Part shown: positions 26,299-34,636 of the stretch, piece after piece
How the letters are laid out: each line of letters starts with the position of its first letter
Position numbering within the stretch: position 1 is the stretch's first letter
From: Frankia umida
Lineage (GTDB): Bacteria; Actinomycetota; Actinomycetes; Frankiales; Frankiaceae
NCBI RefSeq assembly: GCF_023242945.1
Contig: NZ_JALKFT010000005.1
Coordinates: forward strand, 1 to 64,000
Reading direction: 5' to 3'
Length of the DNA: 64,000 bases
Program-made: the position numbers and the translations under genes
Notes under the pieces: model-generated
The model's input: only the letters and a program-made list of their open reading frames with translations
Told to the model about the DNA's origin: nothing
Databases searched by the model: none

Positions 26299-26874
26299 GT
26301 GGGACTGCATCTGAGCCAGATCGACGAGGCGGACGTGCTGCTGACCAACGACCCGCTGGCGCTGCTGATCGGAATGGTGCTCGACCAGCAGATTCCTCTT
26401 GAGCGGGCGTTCGCTGCTCCCCATGAGCTGACCCGGCGTCTTGGACAGCCGTTGGACGCGGAGGAGCTGGCGAAGCACGACCCCGACGCGTTCGGCGCGA
26501 TCTTCTCCCAGCCGCCGGCGCTGCACCGGTTTCCCGGGTCGATGGCCAAGCGGGTGCAGGCCATGTGCCAGATCATCGTGGACGCCTACGACGGAGACGC
26601 GGCCCGGGTGTGGACGACTGCGGCCGACGGCAAGGAGCTGTTGAAGCGGGTGGCGGCGCTGCCGGGGTTCGGTACGCAGAAGGCCAAGATTTTCGCGGCG
26701 CTGCTGGGCAAGCAGCTTGGCGTGACCCCGCCGGGGTGGCGGGAGGCGTGCGCGCCGTTCGGGGACGAGGGCAGCTTCCGTTCAATCGCGGACATCATAG
26801 ACGTCTCCACCCGCGACCAGGTCCGCGAGTACAAAAAGCAGATGAAGGCGGCAGCCAAGAGCACGGCTCCGTGA
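26299..26874 (+). CDS. HhH-GPD base-excision DNA repair protein, intact copy
   Basis: 191 aa from GTG 26299. Short actinobacterial HhH-GPD family without the iron-sulfur cluster (TIGR03252-like): LLIGMVLDQQIPLERAFAAP, HRFPGSMAKRVQAMCQIIVD, and the helix-hairpin-helix LLKRVAALPGFGTQKAKIFA. It probably acts as a DNA glycosylase; substrate unproven. Beyond this copy the window holds four 5' fragments, one 3' half (28664) and one internal fragment (37050). It is itself cargo of the segment that splits another copy. Confidence 0.9.
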   Translation: MGLHLSQIDEADVLLTNDPLALLIGMVLDQQIPLERAFAAPHELTRRLGQPLDAEELAKHDPDAFGAIFSQPPALHRFPGSMAKRVQAMCQIIVDAYDGDAARVWTTAADGKELLKRVAALPGFGTQKAKIFAALLGKQLGVTPPGWREACAPFGDEGSFRSIADIIDVSTRDQVREYKKQMKAAAKSTAP

Positions 26875-26989
26875 TCGTCGCGTGGCTTCTGAGGGTCACG
26901 CCGTGATGGCTCCGTGAGAGTGGAGGTTGCGGGGACGGATCGGCGGTCGGCCGTCGAGACGCGACCTCGGTGAGCGCAGTGTTGGACGA

Positions 26990-27592
26990 TTAGCGGGCCA
27001 GATCGTCGACGTGCTGGCGTAGCACGGCGCGGATGTCGGTTGGCGTGATGCCGGGCGGGTCGGCGATGCCTTGCACGACCAGGCCGTCCAGTAGTGCGTG
27101 CAGCCGGCCGGTCTCCAGGTCGGGATCTCGGTGCGCGGCGAGCCGACCGAGGTCGTCGAGTTGGCGGATGACGGTCTGCACGACATATCGGATCAGCCCG
27201 TCTACCTCGCGCCGTTGCTTGCGCAGCTCCGCCCCGATGTGCGCGTTACTGACCAGCGCGAGCCATGCTTCGGACTCGATTCGGCGGTTCGCGTCGAGGG
27301 GCAGTAGCTGTTCGAGGATCTCGACAGGCGTGGCCTCTGTGATGGCACCGCCACGGGTCGCGTCGAGCGCGTCGAACCGCTGGCGGACCTGACAGACCGC
27401 CCGTTCGACCGCGAACGCGATCATCGCGTCGCTGGTCGGGAAGTAGTGGCGCAGCGCCCCGGGCGACCAGCCCGCCTCCCGGGCCACCGTGCGGACCGAC
27501 ACCGCCGAGAAGCCCTCACGTAGTGCCACCCGCCACACCGCGCCGGCGAGTTCCTCGCGGCGGGCCTCATGATCGACAACTTTGGGCACCAT
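26990..27592 (-). CDS. TetR-family transcriptional regulator
   Basis: 200 aa. HTH: RREELAGAVWRVALREGFSA ... VRTVAREAGWSPGALRHYFPTSDAM, then a BetI/TetR_C-type domain. Only 32 nt separate it from the divergent small membrane protein gene; that gap is strikingly A+T-rich and contains repeated GGCACAGCCGT motifs, the likely operator. It most likely represses itself and the membrane-protein pair at 27625-28495. The preceding 115-nt gap shows nothing. Confidence 0.9.
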   Translation of the reverse strand: MVPKVVDHEARREELAGAVWRVALREGFSAVSVRTVAREAGWSPGALRHYFPTSDAMIAFAVERAVCQVRQRFDALDATRGGAITEATPVEILEQLLPLDANRRIESEAWLALVSNAHIGAELRKQRREVDGLIRYVVQTVIRQLDDLGRLAAHRDPDLETGRLHALLDGLVVQGIADPPGITPTDIRAVLRQHVDDLAR

Positions 27593-27597
27593 CCATC

Positions 27598-27637
27598 ATG
27601 GCACAGCCGTGCTAAATTAATTTTATGGCACAGCCGT
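27598..27637. promoter_or_regulatory. Operator/promoter of the tetR-membrane protein divergon
   Basis: ATGGCACAGCCGT occurs at 27598-27610 and again at 27625-27637, where it doubles as the first codons of the membrane protein. Between them lies the palindrome AAATTAATTT (27614-27623). TAAATT (27613-27618) is 6 nt before the ATG, a leaderless -10 box. Confidence 0.55.
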
Positions 27638-27840
27638 ATGAAAACGAGGGTGTCCGGCGACCCCGTTGGGCGCCGTGGTGGGCCTATCTTCTCGTGGCAG
27701 TCGGCCTGAATGTCCTGCGGCAGCTCGCATGGCCGCCGTCACAGGTCAGCGCCGTGCTGACAGTCGGTCTGTTCGTCGCCGTGCTGATCGTGACGGGGGT
27801 GGCCGTGACAGCCGTGTTCCGCGCGTTCGCCGGCCGGTGA
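27625..27840 (+). CDS. Small two-helix membrane protein
   Basis: 71 aa. Two membrane segments, WAYLLVAVGLNVLRQLAW and VLTVGLFVAVLIVTGVAVTAV. Leaderless in appearance. It ends 7 nt before the next membrane protein gene, so the two are an operon. Family not recognised. Confidence 0.75.
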   Translation: MAQPYENEGVRRPRWAPWWAYLLVAVGLNVLRQLAWPPSQVSAVLTVGLFVAVLIVTGVAVTAVFRAFAGR

Positions 27841-27847
27841 CATCGGC

Positions 27848-28495
27848 ATGATCGGCACCGCGATCGTCTGTTGCGAGACCGGATTCTGGTTGCTGCTGGG
27901 GTTCGGGCTGCTGTTGCGCTACCGCTGGAACCGGCTGTGCATGGCTTGCGCCGTGCTGTGCGGCCTGCCCGTCCTCGACCTGGCCCTGCTGGTCCTCACC
28001 ATGCTGGTGCTGCGGGCTGGTGCCCGACCAGACTGGACCCACGGTCTGGCAGCCGTCTACCTCGGCTTCTCGATCGCCTTCGGACCGCCCTTGATCAGAT
28101 GGGCAGACCAGCGCGTGCGCAGCCCCACCGCCCAGCCCGGCGCTCGCCGGCCCCACGAGCCGCCGCATGTCAGGACGGAGTGGCGCCGCTTTGGCCGGGC
28201 CTGCGTGGCGGCGGCGGCGAGCACTGGTCTATTGCTCGGCGCGGTCGCCTGGTTGGGAGACAGCGCCGACACCGGCGCACTGCTGGCCTGGATTCCGCAG
28301 CTGGGCCTCGTCCTCGCCGGCTGGTTGATCCTCGGTCCCCTCTGGGTAACTGCCCGCCAGTCACACCTGCGCCCCAGGTCTGGCCGTATTCCCGGCAAAG
28401 ACGACCACCCCGGCAGAAAGCTGGACGACGGCTCTGGCCACGGCAACGGGCAGCCACTGACACGGCCCCTGCAGGCAGATACAGAGCCGTCTTAG
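27848..28495 (+). CDS. Multi-pass membrane protein
   Basis: 215 aa. About five membrane segments, three before residue 90 (FWLLLGFGLLLRYRW; AVLCGLPVLDLALLVLTMLV; GLAAVYLGFSIAFGPPLI) and two after residue 115, with a polar C-terminal tail of 45 residues rich in Gly/Asp/Arg. No family recognised. Under the control of the divergent TetR regulator by position. Confidence 0.75.
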   Translation: MIGTAIVCCETGFWLLLGFGLLLRYRWNRLCMACAVLCGLPVLDLALLVLTMLVLRAGARPDWTHGLAAVYLGFSIAFGPPLIRWADQRVRSPTAQPGARRPHEPPHVRTEWRRFGRACVAAAASTGLLLGAVAWLGDSADTGALLAWIPQLGLVLAGWLILGPLWVTARQSHLRPRSGRIPGKDDHPGRKLDDGSGHGNGQPLTRPLQADTEPS

Positions 28496-28636
28496 GGCCG
28501 TCGGCATGCGGCGCTGATGGCCCTCGCCCTCGCGCGCCGCGACCCCTGCTGCGCCTCTGCAGCTGTGAGGATAGGGCCGACGGTATCGAGGCCCTTCCAC
28601 GAACGTGTGTTCGCGACACCCTCTGGAACTGTCGCG

Positions 28637-28663
28637 CCAGCTCCATCCTTCCGAGACTGGTGG
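28637..28663. repeat. Right inverted-repeat end of the split-gene segment
   Basis: Read inward, the sequence is CCAGTCTCGGAAGGATGGAG. It matches the bases after fragment D (CCAGTACCGGAACCATGGAG, 47587-47606) at 16 of 20 positions and those after fragment B at 14 of 20, in inverted orientation. It sits directly before GGACCAG and the glycosylase 3' half. Confidence 0.65.
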
Positions 28664-29156
28664 GGACCAGCAGTTTCCGTTGGAACGGGCGTTTGCTGCT
28701 CCGTACGTGTTGACGCAGCGCCTCGGCCGGCCGCTCGACGTGGAGGAGCTTGCCAGCTTCGACCCCGAGGCGCTGGGCGCGATCTTCGCCACGCCGTCTG
28801 CGTTGCACCGGTTTCCCGGCTCGATGGCCAAGCGAGTCCAGGCGCTGTGCCAGGTGCTGGTCGAGAAATACGATCGTGATCTGACCAAGGTGTGGAGCAC
28901 GGCGGCAGACGGCAAGGAGCTGCTGAAGCGGATCGGCGCACTGCCGGGCTTTGGCGTGCAGAAGGCGAAGATCTTCGTGGCGTTGCTCGGCAAGCAGCTC
29001 GACGTGACTCCGCCTGGTTGGCGTGGAGTGACCGCGCCCTACGGCGACGAGGACAGCGTCAGGTCCGTCGCCGACATCACTGGCCCGGACAGCTTGCTCA
29101 AGGTCCGCGACTACAAGAAGCAGATGAAGGCCGCGGCGAAGGCATCTGCCGGCTGA
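28664..29156 (+). pseudogene. HhH-GPD glycosylase 3' half
   Basis: Starts at GGACCAG and encodes codons 29 to the end of the glycosylase (DQQFPLERAFAAPYVLTQRL through KIFVALLGKQLDVTPPGWRG to KKQMKAAAKASAG). The HhH motif LPGFGVQKAK is intact. It lacks the promoter, start and first 28 codons, which are supplied, in frame, by fragment B 4.5 kb upstream. An ATG at 28605 could in principle restart translation, but its leader is element-end sequence. Confidence 0.87.
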
Positions 29157-29172
29157 CCTGCGGTTTCTCTGT

Positions 29173-30000
29173 TCACTGGACCTCGCGGTCCGCAGATAGT
29201 CCGCAGGAGTCCGCGCCGGATGCGGCGCTGCATGGTGTCCGTGGGGCAGCGGCGCTTGGCGTGTGTGGGGCGGTGCCGGTCAGCGAGAGGGCTCCTGGTC
29301 CGTCGGCTGCCGATGCCTGCGGGGTGGTGGCTGGACGGCGTAGGGCGGTGTCGATGACGGTGCGGGCGCGGTCGTCGTCGCCGGGCCAGAGGTGGGCGTA
29401 GGTGTTGAGGGTGATCGCGGCGGAGGAGTGACCGAGCATGCGTTGGACCTGCTTCACGCTCGCGCCGCCGGAGATCAGCGCCGAGGCGTAGAAGTGCTTC
29501 AGGTCGTGGGTTCCGGCGGTGATGCCGGCTGCGCGGCACGCTCGTTCCCAGGCTGAGCGCCAGCGGCGGTACAGCAGGGGCGTGCCGTCGTCGTCCGTGA
29601 AGAGCATCTCCCGTGTCGGGTGGGTCGCCAGGTGCGCGGCCAGGGCGTCGGTGACGAGCCGGCCGACGGGGACGGTGCGGACGCTGGCCGCCGTCTTCGG
29701 CGGTCCGAAGCTGCCGGATTGCAGCCGTTGGCGGTCGACGCGGATGGTGCCGCGCAGGAAGTCGACCCGGTGGGGGTCGAGGCCGAGCAGTTCGCCGATG
29801 CGCAGGCCGCTGCCGGCCAGGGCCACGACCGCGGCACCGAAGCGCGGTTCGATCGTGTCGGCGACGGCGTAGACCTGCTCGACGGTGAGGGGTGCGACCT
29901 CTTCCCGGGCGAGCTTGGGCAGGGCGACGCCTGCGCACGGGTTTTGCGTGATCAGCTGGTCTTCGATGGCGAAGTCGAAGATCAGGGAGAGGGTGGTCAT
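29173..30000 (-). pseudogene. Tyrosine recombinase (integrase), N-terminus missing
   Basis: The 275 codons begin inside the core-binding domain (LIFDFAIEDQLITQNPC) and continue through the catalytic domain. The first Arg is in SGLRIGELLGL, the HxxR box reads HDLKHFYAS with Lys in place of Arg, and the third motif is LGHSSAAITLNTYAHLWP with the Tyr nucleophile. It follows the rep remnant by an ATGA overlap that seems to be a deletion join. The Lys substitution plus truncation make activity unlikely. The 3' end lies 16 nt from the glycosylase 3' half. Confidence 0.8.
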
Positions 30001-30494
30001 GATGCCACGCCCAGGGCGGACAGTTCGACGTCCACCTGGCCGATGAGGTCGTCGATCTCGCGCATGCCATCGGCATCGTTCGTCGATTCTGCCTCCGCCC
30101 GGATGACCTCCAGGTCGGCGCGGAAAGTGGCCAATGTCTTCATGTCGTCCGTCGGCGGATCAGGGTCGGGAAGCGGCTCGGCATCGAGATGCCAGCCGGC
30201 CTTGCACTGCGCCATCCGCAGCTTGCGCGCCCGCTCCGCGCAGGCCGGACACCTGCTCGCCAGGGTGGCGCCGCACGGCACCGCGTGCACCGAGGTTTCC
30301 CCGGTGGCGGTGTCGACGCGGCGCATGGCCAACGGACGAATGCACACCCCGTTCTCCACCGCCACGGTCTCGACGACCTGGCGGGCCAGCGGCATCCGGG
30401 CCCGCTCGACGCGCGTCGAGGCAGACGGGGACGGTAGAGCAGGCCGCGGCGAAGGCATTGGAGCGACCGGCGACGACGGGGCTGCTGACGGCAT
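29997..30494 (-). pseudogene. AICE replication initiator (RepSA-like), C-terminus lost
   Basis: The 165 codons hold the zinc-finger-like start of actinomycete integrative-element initiators: VHAVPCGATLASRCPACAER, then ARKLRMAQCKAGWHLDAEP, and a helical LRADLEVIRAEAES-type region. The replication domain is missing; the frame ends two codons after ALGV, exactly where the integrase fragment begins. A deletion removed the rest of rep, any xis and the front of int. The 253-nt gap beyond (30495-30747) shows nothing. Confidence 0.7.
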
Positions 30495-30747
30495 GGGCGA
30501 CCACTCCCACGAGGCAGGGCAGAGACGAACAGGGGAGGGCCGGCCGCCGGCCGCTGGGCTCAGATCCCCCGCTCATCTCGCGGAGCGTTGGAGGGGTCGC
30601 CCAGCCTCGATGGCCGCGCCAGCACCGCCCACACGGAGCCTGCGCCGTCTCGTGGGCAAACGGACCCTACGCGCGTAACCATCCGTACGCCAACCGTTAT
30701 GCACTCAATGTATGTCGCCCTGGTATAGCGAGCCGGCCTGACCATCC

Positions 30748-31131
30748 CTACTCTGTATCGGCTCTGCCCCCTGGCCCGGAGTCCGCGACAGCCGGTGGAT
30801 GGCGGTGGGCGGGCGGACGTGCGGGCACCGGTCTGTGTCGCAGTAGTGCCGGTCGCCAGGCTTCGCCGATGGCGATCAGGGCCGAATCCAGGCCGGCTTG
30901 CTGGCCGGCATTGAACGCGGTTGCCTCGGCAGCCGTCACCGTCCGTCCCTCGACGAGCAACAGCGGCGATGCGCCGAGGGCAAGAATGGCCGTCAGCGCA
31001 CGTCGGTAGTCCGCGAGAACGAGAGGCGGCTCACCGGTCGCGTCCTCGTCGAAGGCCGCGTCCTGATCGAGCAGCCGGAGCACGTACGCCCGATACGCCG
31101 CTACGGCTCCAGCGCCCGAACCGGTCATCAC
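30748..31131 (-). CDS. Small hypothetical protein, likely AICE cargo
   Basis: 127 aa. Mostly helical, Ala-rich: VAAYRAYVLRLLDQDAAFDE, YRRALTAILALGASPLLLVE, and a Pro/His/Arg-rich tail of 30 residues. Its ATG overlaps the stop of the next upstream gene (ATGA). Unknown family. Position next to rep/int debris suggests it belonged to the integrative element. Confidence 0.6.
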   Translation of the reverse strand: MMTGSGAGAVAAYRAYVLRLLDQDAAFDEDATGEPPLVLADYRRALTAILALGASPLLLVEGRTVTAAEATAFNAGQQAGLDSALIAIGEAWRPALLRHRPVPARPPAHRHPPAVADSGPGGRADTE

Positions 31132-31328
31132 GCCACCGCCGGATGGTGCGTGGTCGCATGCACCGATGCGGGAAACCGGACCGGCCCGACGCTGTACTCC
31201 GACCAGCCGGACTCACGCGCGAACCGGTCGGCCTCGCGGGCGTTCTCGAAGGCCAGGACGATTTCCCGCACTCGTTGGCTGTCATCGTCGAACCGGACGA
31301 GGCCGAATACCACCTGTTCCGCGTCCAC
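31128..31328 (-). CDS. Small hypothetical protein, likely AICE cargo
   Basis: 66 aa from GTG 31328, chosen because a perfect GGAGGTGATC ribosome site lies just upstream (inside a longer open frame starting at 31346). Sequence VVFGLVRFDDDSQRVREIVLAFENAREADRF looks like a small alpha/beta protein. Coupled to the following gene by ATGA. Confidence 0.6.
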   Translation of the reverse strand: MDAEQVVFGLVRFDDDSQRVREIVLAFENAREADRFARESGWSEYSVGPVRFPASVHATTHHPAVA

Positions 31329-31999
31329 CTGATCACCTCCGGGCATAGGGGGGTCGGTTCCGGGCGGCTCGTGTGGCCCTGGTTGGGCGCCGCCCGGAAC
31401 CGTGGGTGCGGCGCCGCGCCGGGGACCTTCGTCGGCCCGGCCAGAACCGCGAGCACCAGTGGACCGCGGGCTTCCCTGCGCTCACGGCCGCACCCAGACC
31501 GACCGGCAAAACTCAACATCAACAAGGGTGAGAGGGTAGCCCACGATCACACCTGGCCGAGGCACGAAAGATCTGGGTTAACGTTCGCGACCGGGTGGTC
31601 GGTTTTCCCGAATTAGCGCAGGTGGTGGCGGACGCGGCCGAAAACGGTGTTCGATCCGATGTGGCCTCGTGCCAGAAGATGCCCATCTGGAATAACCCCT
31701 GATGGTGGCCTGGCCGGACTTCTGCCTCAAGGGAGATGGCGGAGCCGGCGAATGGCGGGGCAAGGCCGGCGGTGGCGGTTGCGACATATTGAGACACCTG
31801 CTCAGAGCGCATCTTGAGGGATGCTGTGCCTAATCGGAGTGCACAGTCCTGGCTGGTTGTCGGAGTGGCCTTCGCTGTGATCGTTGCGTTGCGAACCTTT
31901 GAGTCCGAAATTCACCATCCGCTTTACTGCCGAGGTCGGCATTACTCCACGTGGTGCTGGCTTTCCAGCAAGTGGCTGAGTGGCGGACGGAGTGTGTTC
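31329..31999. other. 671-nt stretch without supported gene
   Basis: No open frame here shows a recognisable domain or plausible start. The region is less G+C-rich than its flanks between 31520 and 31960. The last part is upstream of the small secreted protein and may carry its promoter. Confidence 0.4.
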
Positions 32000-32311
32000 A
32001 TGAGCAGGTTTGGAACGCGGGCGCGGCGGACGCTGGTTGTGGCGGCAACGGCGGGGGCAATGGCGGGTGGCGGCCTTCTGGCCACCCCCGCCTTCGCTGG
32101 AACCGCGCCGGGTTGTGTGAGTGTCAGCACTACCACCGGCACCGTCACCAAGACATTCAGGATGACCAACAACTGCAGCTACTCGCTCCGGGCGAGGATG
32201 ATCCTTGCTCGCCACAGCGATACCGACTGCGTCAATCTGGCGGCCCGCGGCGGCTACTACTGGATCCAGGTCGCCCGAACGGCGGCGCTTAGCGGCGTCG
32301 AGACCTGCTGA
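32000..32311 (+). CDS. Small secreted four-cysteine protein
   Basis: 103 aa from ATG 32000. A Sec-type signal peptide (RRTLVVAATAGAMAGGGLLATPAFAG, cleavage after AFA) precedes about 70 mature residues with four cysteines: PGCVSV, NNCSY, TDCVN and a final C at the C-terminus. The spacing and the beta-rich, NNCS-containing sequence recall small actinobacterial secreted inhibitors of the tendamistat type, but that is only a resemblance. Its 3' end overlaps the convergent membrane-protein gene by 23 nt. Confidence 0.72.
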   Translation: MSRFGTRARRTLVVAATAGAMAGGGLLATPAFAGTAPGCVSVSTTTGTVTKTFRMTNNCSYSLRARMILARHSDTDCVNLAARGGYYWIQVARTAALSGVETC

Positions 32312-33047
32312 GGTTCCGGCCGACAGCTTCAGTGACGTCCAGGTGCGGGTCACCCCGCGACCCGGCTGCCCGATCCTGCGGGCCGCGGGCCGCCCGCCGA
32401 CGACGTGGCCTGGGTTCGCGGCCGAGCAGACCCGCTGTCACGAGCAGGAGAGCCAGAAGCAGACCCCAGACCTGATGGGCCTCCTCCCAACGGGCACTGG
32501 TGGAGGCGACGAACAGCGCAGCGCTGCCAGGCAGCGCATAGAGCGCTCCGACTGTCGCCAGGAACACGGGTGCGGCGACGAGGCCCACCGACCCGTCCGG
32601 GCGCACGCGGCTGATGGCAGCGGTCAAAGCGATCGCAAGAACGAGAATTGTGGTCGCCTCGAGGGTCAGTCCGGGCAGGCGCAACGGCAAGCTCATGCGC
32701 TGGTGGACGAGGCCGTGCTTCGCGATGGCCGCAGCCGCCACCCAGCAGATCACCGTGACCGGCAGCGCCGAGGCCACCCGCAGCAGGTTTCGCCACAACC
32801 GGGGCACCGGCAGAACCGATGTGGTCGGCGCACTCAAGTCGTCAAGAACAAAGGTGAAGCCGAGGGCATTGATGATTGCCGAGAATCGCAGTAGGCCAGT
32901 CCAGGAGCCGGAGTCGAGGTCCGTCCCCGTGGCCGCGGGGACGGCGGCAACCGCGAGACCAAGGGCTGTACCGACCAGGAGTGGATGGTACTTCGTGCTG
33001 CGGAAGGTGGGTCCGAGCAGCGCGCGGGCCGTGGCGACGGCGCTCAT
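32289..33047 (-). CDS. Membrane protein of ABC system
   Basis: 252 aa, six or so membrane segments (LLVGTALGLAVAAVPAATG; LPVTVICWVAAAAIAKHGLV; ILVLAIALTAAISRV; VWGLLLALLLVTAGLLGRE), with an Arg/Asp-rich tail. The start overlaps the stop of the larger permease (33044). Last gene of the sigma-ABC operon; probably a second permease subunit. Confidence 0.75.
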   Translation of the reverse strand: MSAVATARALLGPTFRSTKYHPLLVGTALGLAVAAVPAATGTDLDSGSWTGLLRFSAIINALGFTFVLDDLSAPTTSVLPVPRLWRNLLRVASALPVTVICWVAAAAIAKHGLVHQRMSLPLRLPGLTLEATTILVLAIALTAAISRVRPDGSVGLVAAPVFLATVGALYALPGSAALFVASTSARWEEAHQVWGLLLALLLVTAGLLGREPRPRRRRAARGPQDRAAGSRGDPHLDVTEAVGRNLSRSRRR

Positions 33048-34636
33048 GAACAGATTCCGTCCTGCTCCGTTGGTGGCGGGGTGATCCCCAGCAGCTCGCC
33101 GGCACGCTCGAACGACGTGCCCGGCGTAGTCAGCTCCGGCCAGGTGGACCGCACCCGCGCGCTTATTGTGTCCGCAGGCTGGGAGAGCATCCGCAGCCCG
33201 AAGGCCACCACTCGATCGGCGACGTAGTACCCGCTGCCGAACCCGGCGGCGGTCATGGCGACGCCGCCCGAACTCCCGGAGATCAGACTGTCGAGTCCCT
33301 TTCTGCTGCGGGGCGAGGCCTGCCCGGCCAGCCAGATGACCAGCGCCCCGCGTGCCTCGCAGATCTGGAGACCGTCGGCGGGCGCGGCCCTGCCGGTCAC
33401 GGCTCGGTAAGCGAACTGCCCAGCAAGATCGATCACCGTCGCGTTGTCATTCCAGCTGGTTGCAACCGGAACGGAAGCCGGGGTGCCATGGCGGTTGTCG
33501 TCGTTCTGCCACTGGGCCAGCGGCACCGGCTGGCCCATGCCCGCACCGGCTTCGGTGTTTCCGGCGGCCTGGACCCGTTGCCGCACGGTCCATGGCTGGT
33601 CAGCCACAGCGGGCGGCAGCCGGCGCAGGATGCCCTGCAGCACGTTGTCCCATCCAGCGATCTGCGGGCGGAAATCAGGAAATGAGCAGTACGTCAGCTG
33701 CCCGCGGTGCTCGCAGATCTGCTGGGCGGCGGGCTGGTAGGTAGCGGCGTCCCGGGCTGCCGCCAGTTCGCCGGACGGTGAACGAAGTTGGAGAACACCT
33801 GCGATCAGGATGAGTACCACCCCGGCGGCCGACACGACGCCGAGCAGGCTCGTGCGCATCTTGTTGACGGCCAAAGTCGCGACTGCGAGCACGACGATCA
33901 GTCCGGTGAGATAGGCCAGGTGCCATCCCGCGGGCCGCCCCAGCAGGCTGATCGGCAGCGGCGGCGCACCCTCGCGTCGGGAAGCCAGCGGGAGAAGCCA
34001 TCGTGCCGACGATTGCGCCAGCCGGCCGGGGAGCATGGCGGCCAGGACCGCCACGGCCAGCGTGACCATCGCCAACGGGGCAGCCGCCGCAGACCGGGTC
34101 AGGCTGCCCAGCAGCACCCCCACCACCCCGAGCAGCACCACCATGAGCGGCCCGCCCGCGAGCTCGAAGGGGTTCGGATGCCCCGACGCGCCGGACTGCA
34201 CGGCCAGGTCAGTCATCCGTGCTCCGACCAGTGCCGCAGCGATCAGCCCCACGGGCACCAGCGCGGCCAGCAGCGCCGCTGCCCGGTGCCGGGCCGAGAG
34301 GACCAGCACCTCGAGTTGGGCGTCCGCTCCGCTCTGTGCGGGCCGCAGCATCGCCATGTTGGCTGCCAGCAAGGTCGCCAGCGCCAGCGGCAGCAGCCGA
34401 ATCTGCGTGCCCCGGTCAGAGTCCTGCAGCACCGGAAACCTGCCGGCCTCCCCCCGCGTCATCGCGGAGTAGAGCCAGGGAAGCAGATATGCCAGGAGGC
34501 CCACGAGCACGGCCGGATGACGGATGAGCCGGGCCGTCTCAACCCGGCTCAGGGCGATGGTCGCCCGCCAGGAACGGACCCTGCCCACGTCCATCGCGTC
34601 CGGAAGCGGAACGCGGGTGGTCGTTGGCGCGCTCAT
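33044..34636 (-). CDS. ABC-2-type permease-like membrane protein
   Basis: 530 aa. N-terminal membrane half with six segments (HPAVLVGLLAYLLPWLY; AALLAALVPVGLIAAALVGA; PLMVVLLGVVGVLLGSLT; APLAMVTLAVAVLAAML; LAYLTGLIVVLAVATLA; GVVSAAGVVLILIAGVLQL). A soluble extracytoplasmic domain from about residue 280 contains paired cysteines (QQICEHRGQLTYCSF). Start overlaps the ATPase stop (34633-34636). Confidence 0.8.
   Translation of the reverse strand: MSAPTTTRVPLPDAMDVGRVRSWRATIALSRVETARLIRHPAVLVGLLAYLLPWLYSAMTRGEAGRFPVLQDSDRGTQIRLLPLALATLLAANMAMLRPAQSGADAQLEVLVLSARHRAAALLAALVPVGLIAAALVGARMTDLAVQSGASGHPNPFELAGGPLMVVLLGVVGVLLGSLTRSAAAAPLAMVTLAVAVLAAMLPGRLAQSSARWLLPLASRREGAPPLPISLLGRPAGWHLAYLTGLIVVLAVATLAVNKMRTSLLGVVSAAGVVLILIAGVLQLRSPSGELAAARDAATYQPAAQQICEHRGQLTYCSFPDFRPQIAGWDNVLQGILRRLPPAVADQPWTVRQRVQAAGNTEAGAGMGQPVPLAQWQNDDNRHGTPASVPVATSWNDNATVIDLAGQFAYRAVTGRAAPADGLQICEARGALVIWLAGQASPRSRKGLDSLISGSSGGVAMTAAGFGSGYYVADRVVAFGLRMLSQPADTISARVRSTWPELTTPGTSFERAGELLGITPPPTEQDGICS

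Larger units (their letters stand above)
24193..28670. mobile_element. Putative 4.5-kb insertion splitting a glycosylase gene
   Basis: The segment is flanked by direct repeats GGACCAG (24186-24192 and 28664-28670), as expected from a 7-bp target duplication. Its ends are inverted-repeat-like: CGGGTATCGGAAAGAACGAG at the left and, read inward from the right, CCAGTCTCGGAAGGATGGAG (14 of 20 identical). Inside lie the AlbA-type protein, an intact glycosylase, a TetR gene and two membrane proteins. No transposase is visible, so it would be non-autonomous or a decayed composite. The interpretation is inference; the repeats and the restored frame are seen directly. Confidence 0.55.

Noticed and set aside
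28664..30000. Explaining the glycosylase split purely by the neighbouring tyrosine recombinase
   Set aside because: The integrase fragment is outside the split and on the far side of the 3' half. The inverted-repeat ends and 7-bp direct repeats fit a transposition-like insertion better, though a link cannot be excluded.
31519..31812. Minus-strand frame of 97 codons
   Set aside because: No ribosome site, no domain, unusual codon use; treated as non-coding.
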